A stretch of DNA of 64,000 bases. Origin: Utricularia gibba (Eukaryota; Streptophyta; Magnoliopsida; Lamiales; Lentibulariaceae). Below are positions 1 through 10,520 of this stretch, piece after piece. How positions within the stretch are numbered: position 1 is the stretch's first letter; each line of letters opens with the position of its first letter. The notes under the pieces were generated by a model, which had not been told where the DNA came from, did not search any database, and saw nothing but the letters and a program-made list of their open reading frames with translations. The stretch spans positions 3,968,001 to 4,032,000 of the forward strand of contig NEEC01000004.1 in assembly GCA_002189035.1 (NCBI GenBank). The letters run 5' to 3'. Position numbers and translations under genes: made by a program.

Positions 1-450
1 TCCTCCCTGAGTCAAGCATTAGAGAAGTTCCATTCGGTCACCCGACATCAGATTCAGACACTATCCGAAGAACCCGTAAAGAGCAGATGGGCTGTAACCA
101 AATCATGGAACCCATGCCCCATTGGGATGCTGCCTCATCATGTAGGCTTCTCTGGTAGGTTGCCGAATCTCGACAACCAGAGCGATGAAACCTGTTTCCC
201 AGGTATGAAAGAGAGCAGTCAAGGGAGGCCAGGTAAAAGAGAAGCAGACAGTGAGAAGTGTGACAAGGTATTTGCTAAAAGAATGAAGGAGACAGAAGCA
301 GATTATTCAGGCAACTGCTCAGAAACCGTTGGTGGAGATTGCCCTGTGGGTCGTATGTTGATAGGCGGAGCATGGAAGAGCATTGGAGAGCAAGAACTTT
401 TGGGCATTGCCTCTACCATAAGACTGCTTGTCGAACCAACAGACATTTAA
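1..450 (+). CDS. C-terminal exon of a gene cut by the window edge, possibly LAS1-like
   Basis: Frame 1 is open from the first base to a TAA at 448-450, giving 149 residues with no start required, so this is the 3' end of a gene entering from the left. It contains a Trp-Asn-Pro-Cys-Pro-Ile-Gly-Met-Leu-Pro stretch (about residues 36-45), then a charged Lys/Glu-rich segment and a final Gly-Gly-Ala-Trp-Lys segment. The WNPCPIGMLP-type motif reminds me of the C-terminal tail of plant LAS1-like proteins, which process the ITS2 pre-rRNA spacer with GRC3/NOL9. That is recognition from memory of one motif and is tentative. Coding status itself is fairly secure, from the open frame at the edge and its composition. 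Confidence 0.45.
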   Translation, partial: SSLSQALEKFHSVTRHQIQTLSEEPVKSRWAVTKSWNPCPIGMLPHHVGFSGRLPNLDNQSDETCFPGMKESSQGRPGKREADSEKCDKVFAKRMKETEADYSGNCSETVGGDCPVGRMLIGGAWKSIGEQELLGIASTIRLLVEPTDI

Positions 451-720
451 GATGACGCATGTTCAGATTATGTAGTAACTTTAGAGATCAAGCTAGTTGT
501 CAGTAAGTTTTTTAAATCGAGTTTGTAAAACATACCCTCCAATAAGCAAGATCCAAACCAACTTATTCTTTGGGATCCAAAAAAATTTATAAATTTAATC
601 TGTGTTCTAGAAAAGTTCTATACTGAATTCATAAAACGTTGTTTCCTTTCGGACAGTCATAAAACGTTGTTTCTATTCTTGGACTTTGCTATGGAACCAT
701 AATGAAGAGAGATTGGCTTT
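451..720. other. 3' flank of the first gene
   Basis: No gene is visible. It contains a 16-bp direct repeat (CATAAAACGTTGTTTC at 630-645 and 658-673) and probably holds the 3' UTR and terminator of the upstream gene. Nothing else is recognisable. Confidence 0.5.
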
Positions 721-3700
721 CTTTATCGACTATGATTGGATTGGGTTGACCCATGATAACGGACTGGTCCGTGCCATGTTTACAAATTTGGGCAGGACCA
801 CGATAATGGCTTCGAATGGGCCACATGGCGGGATGGTCTGGGCTCGGCCACCTATATAGATTAGGCCCGCCCAAATCATAATATTAACAACGCCTAGCCC
901 AACTATTATGTTAGCCCAACCCATTTATTAATATTGGGCCACCAACCACTTTCCATGGCCCATACCAATAATTAATTTAATTCAAATGCATAAATGCCAA
1001 ATGAACTGGCCCAGCGCTTCACGTGCCCCTACCGATAACTTTAGCGAGGCGAAGACCATTACGTTAACGTGACCCAGCCCATAACACCTCGCCCAACCCA
1101 TTACTTTATATTGACCCAACCCGTCCCTTCTCTCGAGCCAAGATAATAATTAATCTTTGCCCAGTCCATAAACTAATCTTCACCCGGCCAAAAATTTAAC
1201 CAAGGCCCAGCCCATAATTTGATAAAAGGACCCGACATAACTAACAAAGGCTCATCCTATTAGTTCATGTCAGCTCAACCCACCACGTCACTGGCCCAGA
1301 CCATTAATAAACGTGGCCCATTCCATCAATTAACTTGACTCAGCCCAAACGTTAACCATGGCCCAGACCATAAACTGTTATATGGCCCAGACCATTAAGT
1401 AAAGTGGCCCAGTCCAACAATTAACTCAGCTCAACCCAAACATTAATCATAGCTCAGACCATTAATTAGCGTGGCCCAATCCATCAATTAACTCGGCTCA
1501 GCCCAAACATTAACCATGGCCCAGACCAACAATTCACGTGGCCCAGTCCATCAATTAACTCGGTCAGCCCAAACATTAACCAAGGCCCAGACCATTAGTT
1601 AACGTGGCCCAGTCCATCAATTAACTCGGTCAACCCAAACATTAACCAAGGCCCAGACCATTAGTTAACGTGGCCCCGTCCATCAATTAACTCGGATCAG
1701 CCCAAACATTAACCATGGGCCAGACCAATAATTAACGCGGCCCAGTCCATCAATTACCTCGGCTCAACCCAAACATTAACCATGGCCCAGACCATTAATT
1801 AACGTGGCTCAGTCCATCAATTAACTCGGCTCAGCACAAACTTTAACCATAGCCTAGACAATTAATCAACGTAGCCCCGTCCATCAATTAACTCGGCTCA
1901 GGCCAAACATTAACCATGGCCCAGACCAATAATTAACATGGCCCAGTCCATCAATTAACTCAGCTCAGCCCAAACTTTAACCATGGCCCACACAAATAAT
2001 TAACGTGGCCCAGTCCATCAATTAAATCGGCTCAGCCCAAACATTAACCATGGCCCAGACCATTACTTTACGTGGCTCGGTCCATCAATTAACTCGGCTC
2101 AGCACAAACATTAACAAAGGCCCAGACCATTAATTAACGTGGCTCAGTCCATCAATTAACTCAGCTAAGCCCAAATATTAAACATGGCCCATACCATTAA
2201 TTAACGTGGCCCAGTCCATCAATTAACTCGGCTCAGCCCAAACGTTAACCATGGCTCAGACCATTAATTAACGTGGCCCAGTCCATCAATTAACTCGGCT
2301 CAGCCCAAACGTTAACCATGGCTCAGACCATTAATTAACGTGGCCCAGTCCATCAATTAACTCGGCTCAGCCCAAACTTTAACCATGGCTCGGAGCAATA
2401 ATTAACGTGGCCCCGTCCATCAATTAACTCGGATCAGCCCAAACATTAACCGTGGCCCAGAACAATAATTAACATGGCCCAGTCCATAAATTAACTCGGC
2501 TCAGCCCAAACATTAACCAAGGCCCAGACCATTAGTTAACGTCCCAGTCCATGAATTAACTCGGCTCAGCCCAAACATTAACCATGGCCCAGTTCATTAA
2601 TTACCGTGGCCCAGTCCATCAATTAACTCGGCGCGGCCCAAACAATGACTATAGCCCAGACCATTAATTAATGTGGACCAGTTCTCAAATGACTCGGCTT
2701 AGCTCAAACTTTAACCATGAGCCAGACCAATAATTAACGTGGCCCAGTCCATCAGTTAACTTGACTCAGCCCAAACTTTAATCGAGGCTCAGAAACAGTT
2801 TAATTAATTTGTTCCCAGTCCATCATTAACCTGGACCCGCCCAAACTATAACCAAGGCCTAGACCATTAACTGTTTTATGGCCCAGCACATAAATTATGC
2901 TTGGCCCGGTGCATAAACTAGTTGTGGCAAAACCCACAATTTGAGCCAGGCCCAACCTTGCATTCCAGCGTGCCCATTCCGTAAATTCCACGTTGGCTGG
3001 CCTGCGTTGACTTAGGCCTGACCATCTCATTGCTGTCGGCCTTCTATGGAATTTATGGGCAGAGGATATTCTTGAATTGTGATCTGGGCTGACTGGGGGC
3101 AGCCGGTCAGGTCAATAGCTGGGCGGGCTCATGTTTAATTTATGGGTCGGCGCCATGATGGAGTTCTGGGCTTTCCATGACTATTTTATGTACTTGGCCC
3201 ATATTACTTATGGGCGGGGCCTAGTAACGCCACGAGCCAACATTAATTTAATGGTCTGGGCCGATTAAATATATGGGTCGGAACTTGGTTAAATTCTGGG
3301 TGGATCTAATCTTTATTTTAAGGACTGGGCCATAATTAATTAATGAGCTTGACCAAAATTAATTAATGGTTGGGGCCGAAGTTCTAGTCTGGGCCTCGTT
3401 ATAGTAACGGGCATCGCCAGGTCAAGGACGGGCCGGACAATATGGAATTAATGGGTTGGAACCATGATGGGCGGGGCCCTTATAATATTATGGGCTGGGC
3501 CATGTCAAGTGCAGGGCCACGTGGGATGGCTGTACAACCGACACGAGTTGGGCTGAACGACGTTCACAAATTAGGTTAGGCTAACGGAGATGGTGTGGGC
3601 TGGGCGACGGGACGGAACTATAATGGGCTGTGGTTTCGAACTAGTTGGGCCGAGAGCAGTTTGGTTTGCCCCATGATGCCGAACCAGTCCGACGACCATG

Positions 3701-3960
3701 TTGATGGTAGGGTGGGGCTCACGGAGATGGTCTCGACTCAGACATCGACCACGGGTGTGGTTGGCCCACGTTCTTGGGCAGGACATCCCACACGGACACG
3801 GTATGGGTTGGGTCACCTCCACGAACCGGGATGGTCCAATGGAGACAGCTGCTTCCCAATTTCAGATAGGAAAAAATATGAAGGTCCTCATCCCCCAGCG
3901 CCAGCGGTGGTGAACTGGAGACTGGACCATGGGGATGGGGTTAGCTTCAAAGCAAGCAAC
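720..3960. repeat. Composite GGCCCA/TGGGCC-rich repeat block
   Basis: The whole stretch is built from short GCCCA/TGGGC words spaced by ATTAA-type AT segments. At about 720-850 the plus strand carries mostly TGGGC, from about 860 to 3030 mostly GCCCA, and from about 3040 to 3850 mostly TGGGC again. The block is therefore two diverging arms around a strand switch near 3.04 kb, with a short reversed cap at the left. Short open frames here (for example 2800-3030 minus, 3595-3966 plus) reflect low stop-codon density in the GC-rich parts and match no family I know. A fold-back or long-TIR element is one possible origin. I see no clear target-site duplication or transposase. Confidence 0.7.
1322..2840. 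repeat. 67-bp tandem minisatellite, about 22 units
   Basis: The phrase GTCCATCAATTAACTCGG recurs with near-exact 67-bp spacing, for example at 1745, 1812, 1879, 1946, 2013, 2080, 2147, 2214, 2281, 2348 and 2415. More diverged units lie at both ends (1322-1680 and 2482-2840). Each unit holds three GCCCA-type words: GGCCCAGACC, GGCCCAGTCC and CAGCCCAAAC. The central units are the most uniform, as expected of unequal exchange. No open frame runs through the array. Confidence 0.93.
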
Positions 3961-4414
3961 TTATGAGAGAATTCAGACGGCGTGTCAGGAATATTCTGCC
4001 TATGCCAACCACATACAGATACACATCATACTCCTCTTATTTTTATTCCCAATTTATTACTTTATTTTACAGAAATAAATTAATTTAAAAAATAAAAAGT
4101 GGCTTATTGTTAAAAATTTGAAATTAATAAAATGATTCATTTTTCACAAGTGTTATTTTCGGGAATGAAAATATTTTTATTTTTATTTTTCTGTTATAAA
4201 ACTATATGGATTTATCTATTTTATTGGAAGTAACCTATTTACATAATTCTTTTTTTGATATTAGAAGTGATAATTAATCAAAAAATATTTGTAATTTATA
4301 GTAACAATAATTTATTTGAGAAAATAATATAACTTGACTGATCAAAATTCAAAAATTTTTTGAAGAAAAAACTAAAATAAATAGTTTTAGATAAGTATCC
4401 ACCTCCTTATTTAT
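3961..4414. other. AT-rich spacer
   Basis: AT-rich sequence between the repeat block and the MIR168 promoter. No gene or element is recognised. Confidence 0.6.
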
Positions 4415-4600
4415 TACGCGCACGTGCTGACGATTGTAAAACTGACACGGGGAATTTCAAACCGTGCGATGGCGCCCCTCGTAAATAATTCCAATTACAG
4501 GGTTCAATCATCAATGGGGTGGCTGCTTGATGGATGCAAGCCACGTGGCATAATCGCCACCGTGGGTTTTGGTTATAAATTGTCTCAGGATTCTCATTCT
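4415..4600 (+). promoter_or_regulatory. MIR168 promoter: two CACGTG G-boxes and a TATA box
   Basis: CACGTG palindromes lie at 4421-4426 and 4542-4547, and TATAAAT at 4574-4580. With TATA at that place, transcription would start near 4605-4615, about 100 nt upstream of the miR168 5' arm. The CACGTG core is shared by light-response G-boxes and abscisic-acid response elements. ABA/stress control of MIR168 is known in Arabidopsis; its extension to this locus is inference. Confidence 0.6.
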
Positions 4601-4708
4601 TACGTCGTTCTCCCTAGATGAGCTTCATATCTCGAGGCTTCTCTTTCTCCTGTTTAGTGTTCGCTCCTCCTCCCATGACGGCGTTGGTTCTTCGCTGCGG
4701 TTTCTAAT

Positions 4709-4729
4709 TCGCTTGGTGCAGGTCGGGAA
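4709..4729 (+). ncRNA. MIR168: mature miR168 (5' arm guide)
   Basis: A 21-nt segment identical, as far as I remember it, to the canonical plant miR168 with 5' U. It is embedded in a stem with the star at 4817-4837. Confidence 0.95.
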
Positions 4730-4816
4730 CAGATTGCGGCAACGGCGTCGATTCTTCTTAATTGAATCATGCTGATTAGGACTGCCACGAATCGACGCTC
4801 CCTTCTGCGGCGAGTT

Positions 4817-4837
4817 CCCGCCTTGCATCAACTGAAT
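4817..4837 (+). ncRNA. MIR168: miR168* (3' arm passenger)
   Basis: A 21-nt segment with the typical CCCGCCTTGC start of miR168*, about 90 nt downstream of the guide and complementary to it. Confidence 0.9.
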
Positions 4838-4850
4838 CCGACACCGCGGT

Positions 4851-5558
4851 GATTTTGAGGATTAATTCGGTTTTCAGACTAGGCGGATCTGAACTAGAAT
4901 CGGTGTTTTCCGGCCTAATATCTTGGATAACTACCTGGATCTACGACGGCTGAGCTGAGCAGATGATAAATCTTATTTCTGCTTGGGGAAGAATCATGTC
5001 TTTTTAGCTTTCTTTATCTGAAGAATTAATCTAATGTGCAGATTTGGATTCTTTCTTGAAAAGCGAATATGCTCTGGTTCTTTTTTCGTAGTTACAACTA
5101 CATATTGGATCTGATACTTCACTCTATTCGAATTGAAGCTTTTGGAATTCGGAATTGGTAGGAACATGTCAATTCATTGAAATCATGGAGTTTTCTTCTC
5201 TTGAAGGCTATGAACTTCTCCGAGCTTGTAGCTTTGAATGATGATAAGAATCCAGTGAGATGCATCAGGAGCGCTGCCTGCTCGATTTTCGGAAAAGTCA
5301 AGTTTCCACGGCGAAAACTGGAGCTAAAAAGTAAGCTTTGAACAAAAAGTCAAACAGGTTATTTAATTTGCGGTCTTCAAAGTCATAGCTTTCCCATTCC
5401 TGGGGAAAAATGTAGCAAGTACCCCAATTTAGTTCATTATTAGCAAAATATCTGAGTTTTGTAGGGATTTAATTGCAAATACATGATTAACAAATTGCAT
5501 AGACGTGTTCATTTGGTGAAGTAATAAGGTATGTTGTTGGTTGCACTTGAATCTTTTA
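4851..5558 (+). other. Probable rest of the pri-miR168 transcript
   Basis: Moderate-GC sequence with no long reading frame, grading into AT-rich DNA after about 5340. Its composition fits a noncoding primary transcript or its 3' part. The end is not defined by any signal I can trust. Confidence 0.35.
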
Positions 5559-5879
5559 GGGCGCGTTTGGTTGCTGGGTTTGGTTTAAACCCAAGTTTAG
5601 TTTATTTGGGTTTAGATAATCCGATTTCATAGGTTTAAAGGGTGAAATTCGTGTTTAGTTGATGGGTTTAGATTATTTGAGTTTAGGATGAATACACGAT
5701 TGGTAAGTGGGTTTAAAATTGGGTTTGTAATGATTTTCATATTAAATTATCAATATACCTTTTTAGTTAATTAAAAATAAATTATCATATATTTTATTTT
5801 TCTATATCATTTTATAAGTTCAATCGAGCACCGTATAGCATAAATTATGATGCTTAGTTGAAATTTTATCTTATAACAA

Positions 5880-5997
5880 GCACTGAGTAATAATATACAC
5901 GGTGCTTGTCTTCAAAACGAAAATTCACATTTACAGTAAGCACCGGATAATAATAGACGCAGTGCTCGTCTTCAAAACGAAAACTCACATTCAGTAC
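5880..5997. repeat. 60-bp imperfect tandem duplication inside the transposon
   Basis: Two adjacent copies share TCTTCAAAACGAAAA and CACATT, starting at about 5880 and 5940. They differ by scattered substitutions. Confidence 0.8.
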
Positions 5998-6057
5998 AAA
6001 AAATGAAAACCCAGAATAACATGCTGTTATTATTTTCATCTTTATATTTTTCTTTGT

Positions 6058-6163
6058 TTTCATCTTTTTCTTCTTTATTTTCTTATTCTTCTTCTTCTTT
6101 CTCTTCTTCTTCTTCTTCTTTATCTTCTTCTTCTTCTTTTTCTTCTTATTCTTCTTCTTCAAC
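6058..6163. repeat. TTC/TCTTCT microsatellite
   Basis: A long imperfect (TTC)n tract. It produces an artefactual Ser/Phe-rich frame on the plus strand and a Lys-rich frame on the minus strand. Confidence 0.9.
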
Positions 6164-6516
6164 AGATTTGGACAGATCTAAACAAATCTGTTACAGATCT
6201 GAATAAATATGCTACAAATATGTAGGAATTTTAACTTTCAAAAAATTGGTAAATAGATCTGTGCATCTGGTTTCTGATAAATCTACGTTCAAATATGGTT
6301 CACGTGAGGGCAAAAATGGAAGCACCAAGCTGGGTTTAGCTAAATCGACCCCCTCCCTCCTTGGGTTTAGCTAAACCCAACTCCATGGGTTACCGACTTG
6401 TTTATGGTCAAAAGGTGGGTTTATTTTTATCAACCTGAAATCCACGAACCAAACGTGGGTTTATGTCTAAACCCACGCCGCAACCCACCTAAATCCAGCA
6501 ACCAAACGCGCTCTTA

Positions 6517-9240
6517 TGGTGTTCAAGCGTGTGCCGGTTTCATCAATTATCATGGAGTCACTGTTATGTGCCAAGCACAATTCTAATTCTAGATATAATG
6601 TTCAAATTTGATTGTCGAATTTAGTAACAAAATACATATAATATTTCAGCCTTCACCAAAGTTTGTAGACATATCAGGCCCACATTCCCCATTTGCCAAT
6701 CCAACCGTTGTGATTGAGAATGACGATAAGGTCACGAGTCACCACCCACCCACTCACCAGTTCCATCCCACAAAACTGGTTTGTTCCATTCATGCTGAAT
6801 CCTTCATCATTTTCTCTTATAGGATGATGAAAACTTTTATTTAATGGCAGATATTATATGCGTTGTGAATTTATATTTTTACAATAAATTGATATATCTT
6901 AAAATTGATTAGATTATTGAAAAAAATAGCATATTCATATCTTATACTATTTTATTTTATGTATTGTAAAATAAAGTATGGGATCCGGTCGAACCGTGGG
7001 AGTCCATCCAAAATCAAACTGAAAATTATTTATTATGCATGTTGTTGATGTTCCATTCCCCATGTTATCATTAATCTTTTCGTATTAACTAGACACACAC
7101 CACAATGAACAATGGATCCTTCACAAGTACCTTATATTTTTGTGATAATTGTGAAACTTCATTAACCATGCTCCTTTTGTACATATTTTTCAATTAGAGT
7201 ATTCAACTTTCATGATTTTACGTTTTTTCTATCTTTGATTGAGAGTTTTTTGGATAATTATCTATTTTGAAATTACCCTGAACCAAGTATGCTTAACTTT
7301 GGAATTTCTACTAAAAATCTTCCAATTTGTTCATGAAAAGTACTTAAATAAGATTAGAAATATTTTTCTATTTAGGTATATTTCCTTTTTTATTCGTAAC
7401 CAATGTGAAATATTGTAATTGGATCTTTAACTTTACATTCTCCTCTTCTTAGATATTTAGTTTCTTCACTGAATACCTCTTTATTCCACTATTCGCATCG
7501 GTAAATAAAGGAAATATTATAAGATTAGGGACTTAGTCACAATACATCACATTATTTAAGGATGAAAGAGTAAATGTCTCTAAATAAAAAAAAATTCTAA
7601 TCTTGTATAAGATATTTTCTTCAAACATAGAGAATATAAAAATGTAAAAATTGAGTATCTAAAACAAACAATATTGTGTAATTAAAGAGTAGATCGTGAC
7701 ATTTGGCATCAATACACTTGAATCATTCCCGAAATTTGAAAATTAAATGAAGAAGATAATTAAAAAAAAGCCATAACACTCATGCATCAGAATACCATAA
7801 CGAATGTATTTTGTATAATATTTTACTTCATATTTTCACATATTTTATGGCTTAAATCATCTATTAAATTTAACATAGTGTTTGATTGATAATTCAATTA
7901 ATTATTTATTTAAATTATTTTTTTTATAAATATAAATCATATAATTTAGATTGAGAATTTATTTGATATTTAAGTTTCGTATGTAGTACTTTAAAATGAT
8001 ATTCTTTTTAATAGGTGCATTTAATATAATAAAATAAAATAATCGTATATTTAGGAAAACTCACCTCTTAAACATGGCTAGAAGAGCTTGTTTGGTAGGA
8101 TGTGAAAATTTATTTTATAACATATCTTCATTACATGCTTCGTAAGTAATGATGTATAACACCATCAATTAGATGTTATTCCAATTTGTTATTTAATATA
8201 TTATTTATAGTGAAAAATAAATCCATGTGTGACATAGTTTTAGTGAATCATACAACAATAAAATATGATATTTATTTTTTTCAATTATATAATAAATAAT
8301 TAATTATAAGTAGTTTAATAATTTATATGTAAATTCGGTTATAAACTTTTCTACTAAATACATGATAAATAATCGTTAATTAATTATATTTTCAATAAAC
8401 ACACATTAATATTTTTTTTTCAAATCAATCATTATAGTGTAAATTAATATTATTGATATTTAATATCATTTAAAATATTATTTTTTAACCAGATGAATTT
8501 GAGTCTACCGAGAAGAACAATATTTGGCACACAAGCTGTTCTGTTTTCTTAATTTTATATTTACATATATAGAATAAAATCAGTTTTGATATTACATCTA
8601 TAAAGTCGGTTTGAGATTGTAAAACTGTTTTTTGGAATAATATAAAATTATATTATAAATTTAATAAAATAAAATATATTTTTTAAATTTTAATATAGTA
8701 ATTAATTATATAATTTAATATTATGATATAAATATATTTTTAGAATAGATAAAAATTGAATTTTAGAATTTTTCTAATTAATATCTTATTTTATTCTTGA
8801 AATAGTTATTTAAGAAATTTAATAATTTTTGAAGTTAATCACAAAATTTGAATTTTTAATTTTAATGCACAACGACTAAAGATTATAATCTTTAAAAAAT
8901 AAATACAATTACTTTAAAAAAATTTATAACACACATCACGCTCATAGTAGTAGAGTGCAAGATTTTTTGATCATTCCAATACTTTGTATACACAATTGGT
9001 AAGTTTTTTTTGAAGGACTTGGTTGAGTAGGAGCCTTGTAGATGGACTGAATGGGGGGACATTCCCTATCCCTCCATGAATTATCAGGTGTAATGGAAAC
9101 CACATGAATTCTCTATATCTACAGCTATGCATGCCTTGTTTGTATTGGACATGACAAGATTTTTGCTTCAACACCTTCCTTCTCTTCACCACACATTGAA
9201 AATGAAGGTAATGTGCTTGCCAATTCTTCTGATGCAGCAA
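6517..9240. other. AT-rich intergenic DNA
   Basis: Long AT-rich stretch with no convincing gene. Around 8090 there is a GCTTGTTTGGTAGGATG word that resembles transposon-end sequences, but I found no inverted partner. Small frames near 6398-6844 and 8971-9240 look fortuitous. Confidence 0.6.
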
Positions 9241-10520
9241 TAAATGCTACCATTTAATTCCCCTTCTCTCTCTTTTCCTCCCGTCCCACATGCACGCTCT
9301 GCAGTTAATCCATTTTATCTTCTTCTACTCTGAATTCCTCACTCCCCCATTGATTATGTTGCGAGAGCTCCCCCACCCCCTTTTCACCGTCTTCTGTTGC
9401 CTTTCGTTGGGTGACTTTTCACCCCCTCGCCCCACTACCCTGCTTTACATTCTCTCTTCTTTCATCAGCTTGTATAACTCTGCTGCAGAGAGCCCCTCTT
9501 GTTGAAGGGAGCATTTATTTTTTGGTTCAAAGCGGAGAATGAGTAAGTTCTGCTGCTCCTTCTTCTTCCCTATTACATGTTTTGCTTATGTGGGTTCTCT
9601 TGTTTCGAGGTGAAATCGCAAGATTTGTTGCCAGAGTTTCAAGCTTTTTTTTTTTTTTTCTTCTCGTGAACCCAGGCTACCCTTCTTCATTTTCTTCGGT
9701 TTAGTCGTCTCGTGGATATATAATACACATATTAGTACATGGATAAAAGAAACTGGTTCCGGTAACTGCTTCTGCAGAACTGACGTACTACAAGCTTTTC
9801 TCATTTCTTCCCTTCTGGTTCCTTCAGGTCAAGGCTCTGGGCTCAGTAGTTTCTGTTTTCCTCCCCTTCTGTTTCATTGACTGCGGTAGTGTTATTGTGT
9901 TCATTTTTGCACCATCAGTCACCCAGATCTCTACCTTCTGTTACCACTCTAACACCTAGTTTTCTTGCATATTCACTTCCTCTCAGGTTCCTGATCGATA
10001 CACCTTTGCCTTGAAAATGTCTATATTAAAGAGGAGACTCGCGTGCTGCTCCTGGGACACGCGACACGTCAGTGTCGATTTCGACCGACAAGAAAGTGAG
10101 TTCCTCAAAACCTGAAGAAAGTAATCGTAAACTGATATGTTAAATCTCTCAAAGATTGCATCTTTTGTTCGCTTGGGATTTAAAAATGTGATCTTTGTAG
10201 TAATATCACTGTTCAAAATGGTCCAGCCCCATCTGGAATTTTCCTTGTCTATTCGCTGAACTGTTTCGTGAAGAAAAGACATTTGTTTGTAGGGTAGCAT
10301 ATTAATTATTTGAATTATGGCAGTGCCTTCTTCTACTGATTTTAACCCAAGTTGTATGGATTCATTGTATCACTGTTCCAAGGTGTTCACTGTATGACGA
10401 ACTACTGGTGGTCCTGCTGTGTTTCTGAATGTGAATTCCCTCTTGTCCCTTTGGAATATTCTGCTTCCCGTGTCTCCAGATTTCAACCTTTACGCTCAGT
10501 AACATTGAAATGCACCAGGG
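9241..10520 (+). promoter_or_regulatory. Promoter and likely 5' UTR with intron of the RopGEF gene
   Basis: Pyrimidine-rich, gene-like sequence begins about 9260. A strong splice-donor match (GTAAGT) sits at 9543-9548. The first PRONE-gene ATG lies at 10521, so a 5' UTR intron is plausible. No coding frame with family similarity is seen here. The exact transcription start and intron end cannot be read from the sequence. Confidence 0.35.

Larger units (their letters stand above)
4690..4850 (+). ncRNA. MIR168: MIR168 precursor hairpin (pri-miR168)
   Basis: The miR168 guide sequence (beginning TCGCTTGGTG, ending GTCGGGAA) lies at 4709-4729. The matching passenger strand (beginning CCCGCCTTGC, ending CAACTGAAT) lies at 4817-4837 on the opposite arm. 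The arms pair around CGGGAAC/GTTCCCG, and an upper stem is formed by the perfect complement of 4745-4754 and 4789-4798. miR168 guides cleavage of AGO1 mRNA and so sets the level of the main miRNA effector; it is conserved across angiosperms. The sequence shows guide, star and foldback together, so identity is very secure. Small open frames here (4424-4621, 4569-4775, 4625-4831) overlap the hairpin and are not thought to be coding. Confidence 0.96.
5559..6513. mobile_element. PIF/Harbinger (Tourist)-like non-autonomous DNA transposon, 955 bp
   Basis: Terminal inverted repeats are visible: GGGCGCGTTTGGTTGCTGG at 5559-5577, and at the right end (to 6513) the reverse complement reads GAGCGCGTTTGGTTGCTGG. 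The element is flanked by TTA on both sides (5556-5558 and 6514-6516), the 3-bp target duplication typical of PIF/Harbinger. There is no transposase inside. Internally it carries a 60-bp tandem duplication and a TTC microsatellite. Long Harbinger transposase remnants at 28-33 kb belong to the same superfamily, but their termini were not matched to this copy. Confidence 0.88.

Noticed and set aside
1322-2840. CRISPR-like array
   Set aside because: The units are contiguous 67-bp tandem repeats with no unique spacers, in a plant nuclear genome.
4424-4831. Small coding frames over the MIR168 hairpin (65-68 residues, both strands)
   Set aside because: They overlap a conserved miRNA precursor, disagree with each other in strand and frame, and show no family similarity.
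5866-6206. Lys-rich and Ser-rich proteins
   Set aside because: They are translations of the TTC microsatellite inside a transposon.
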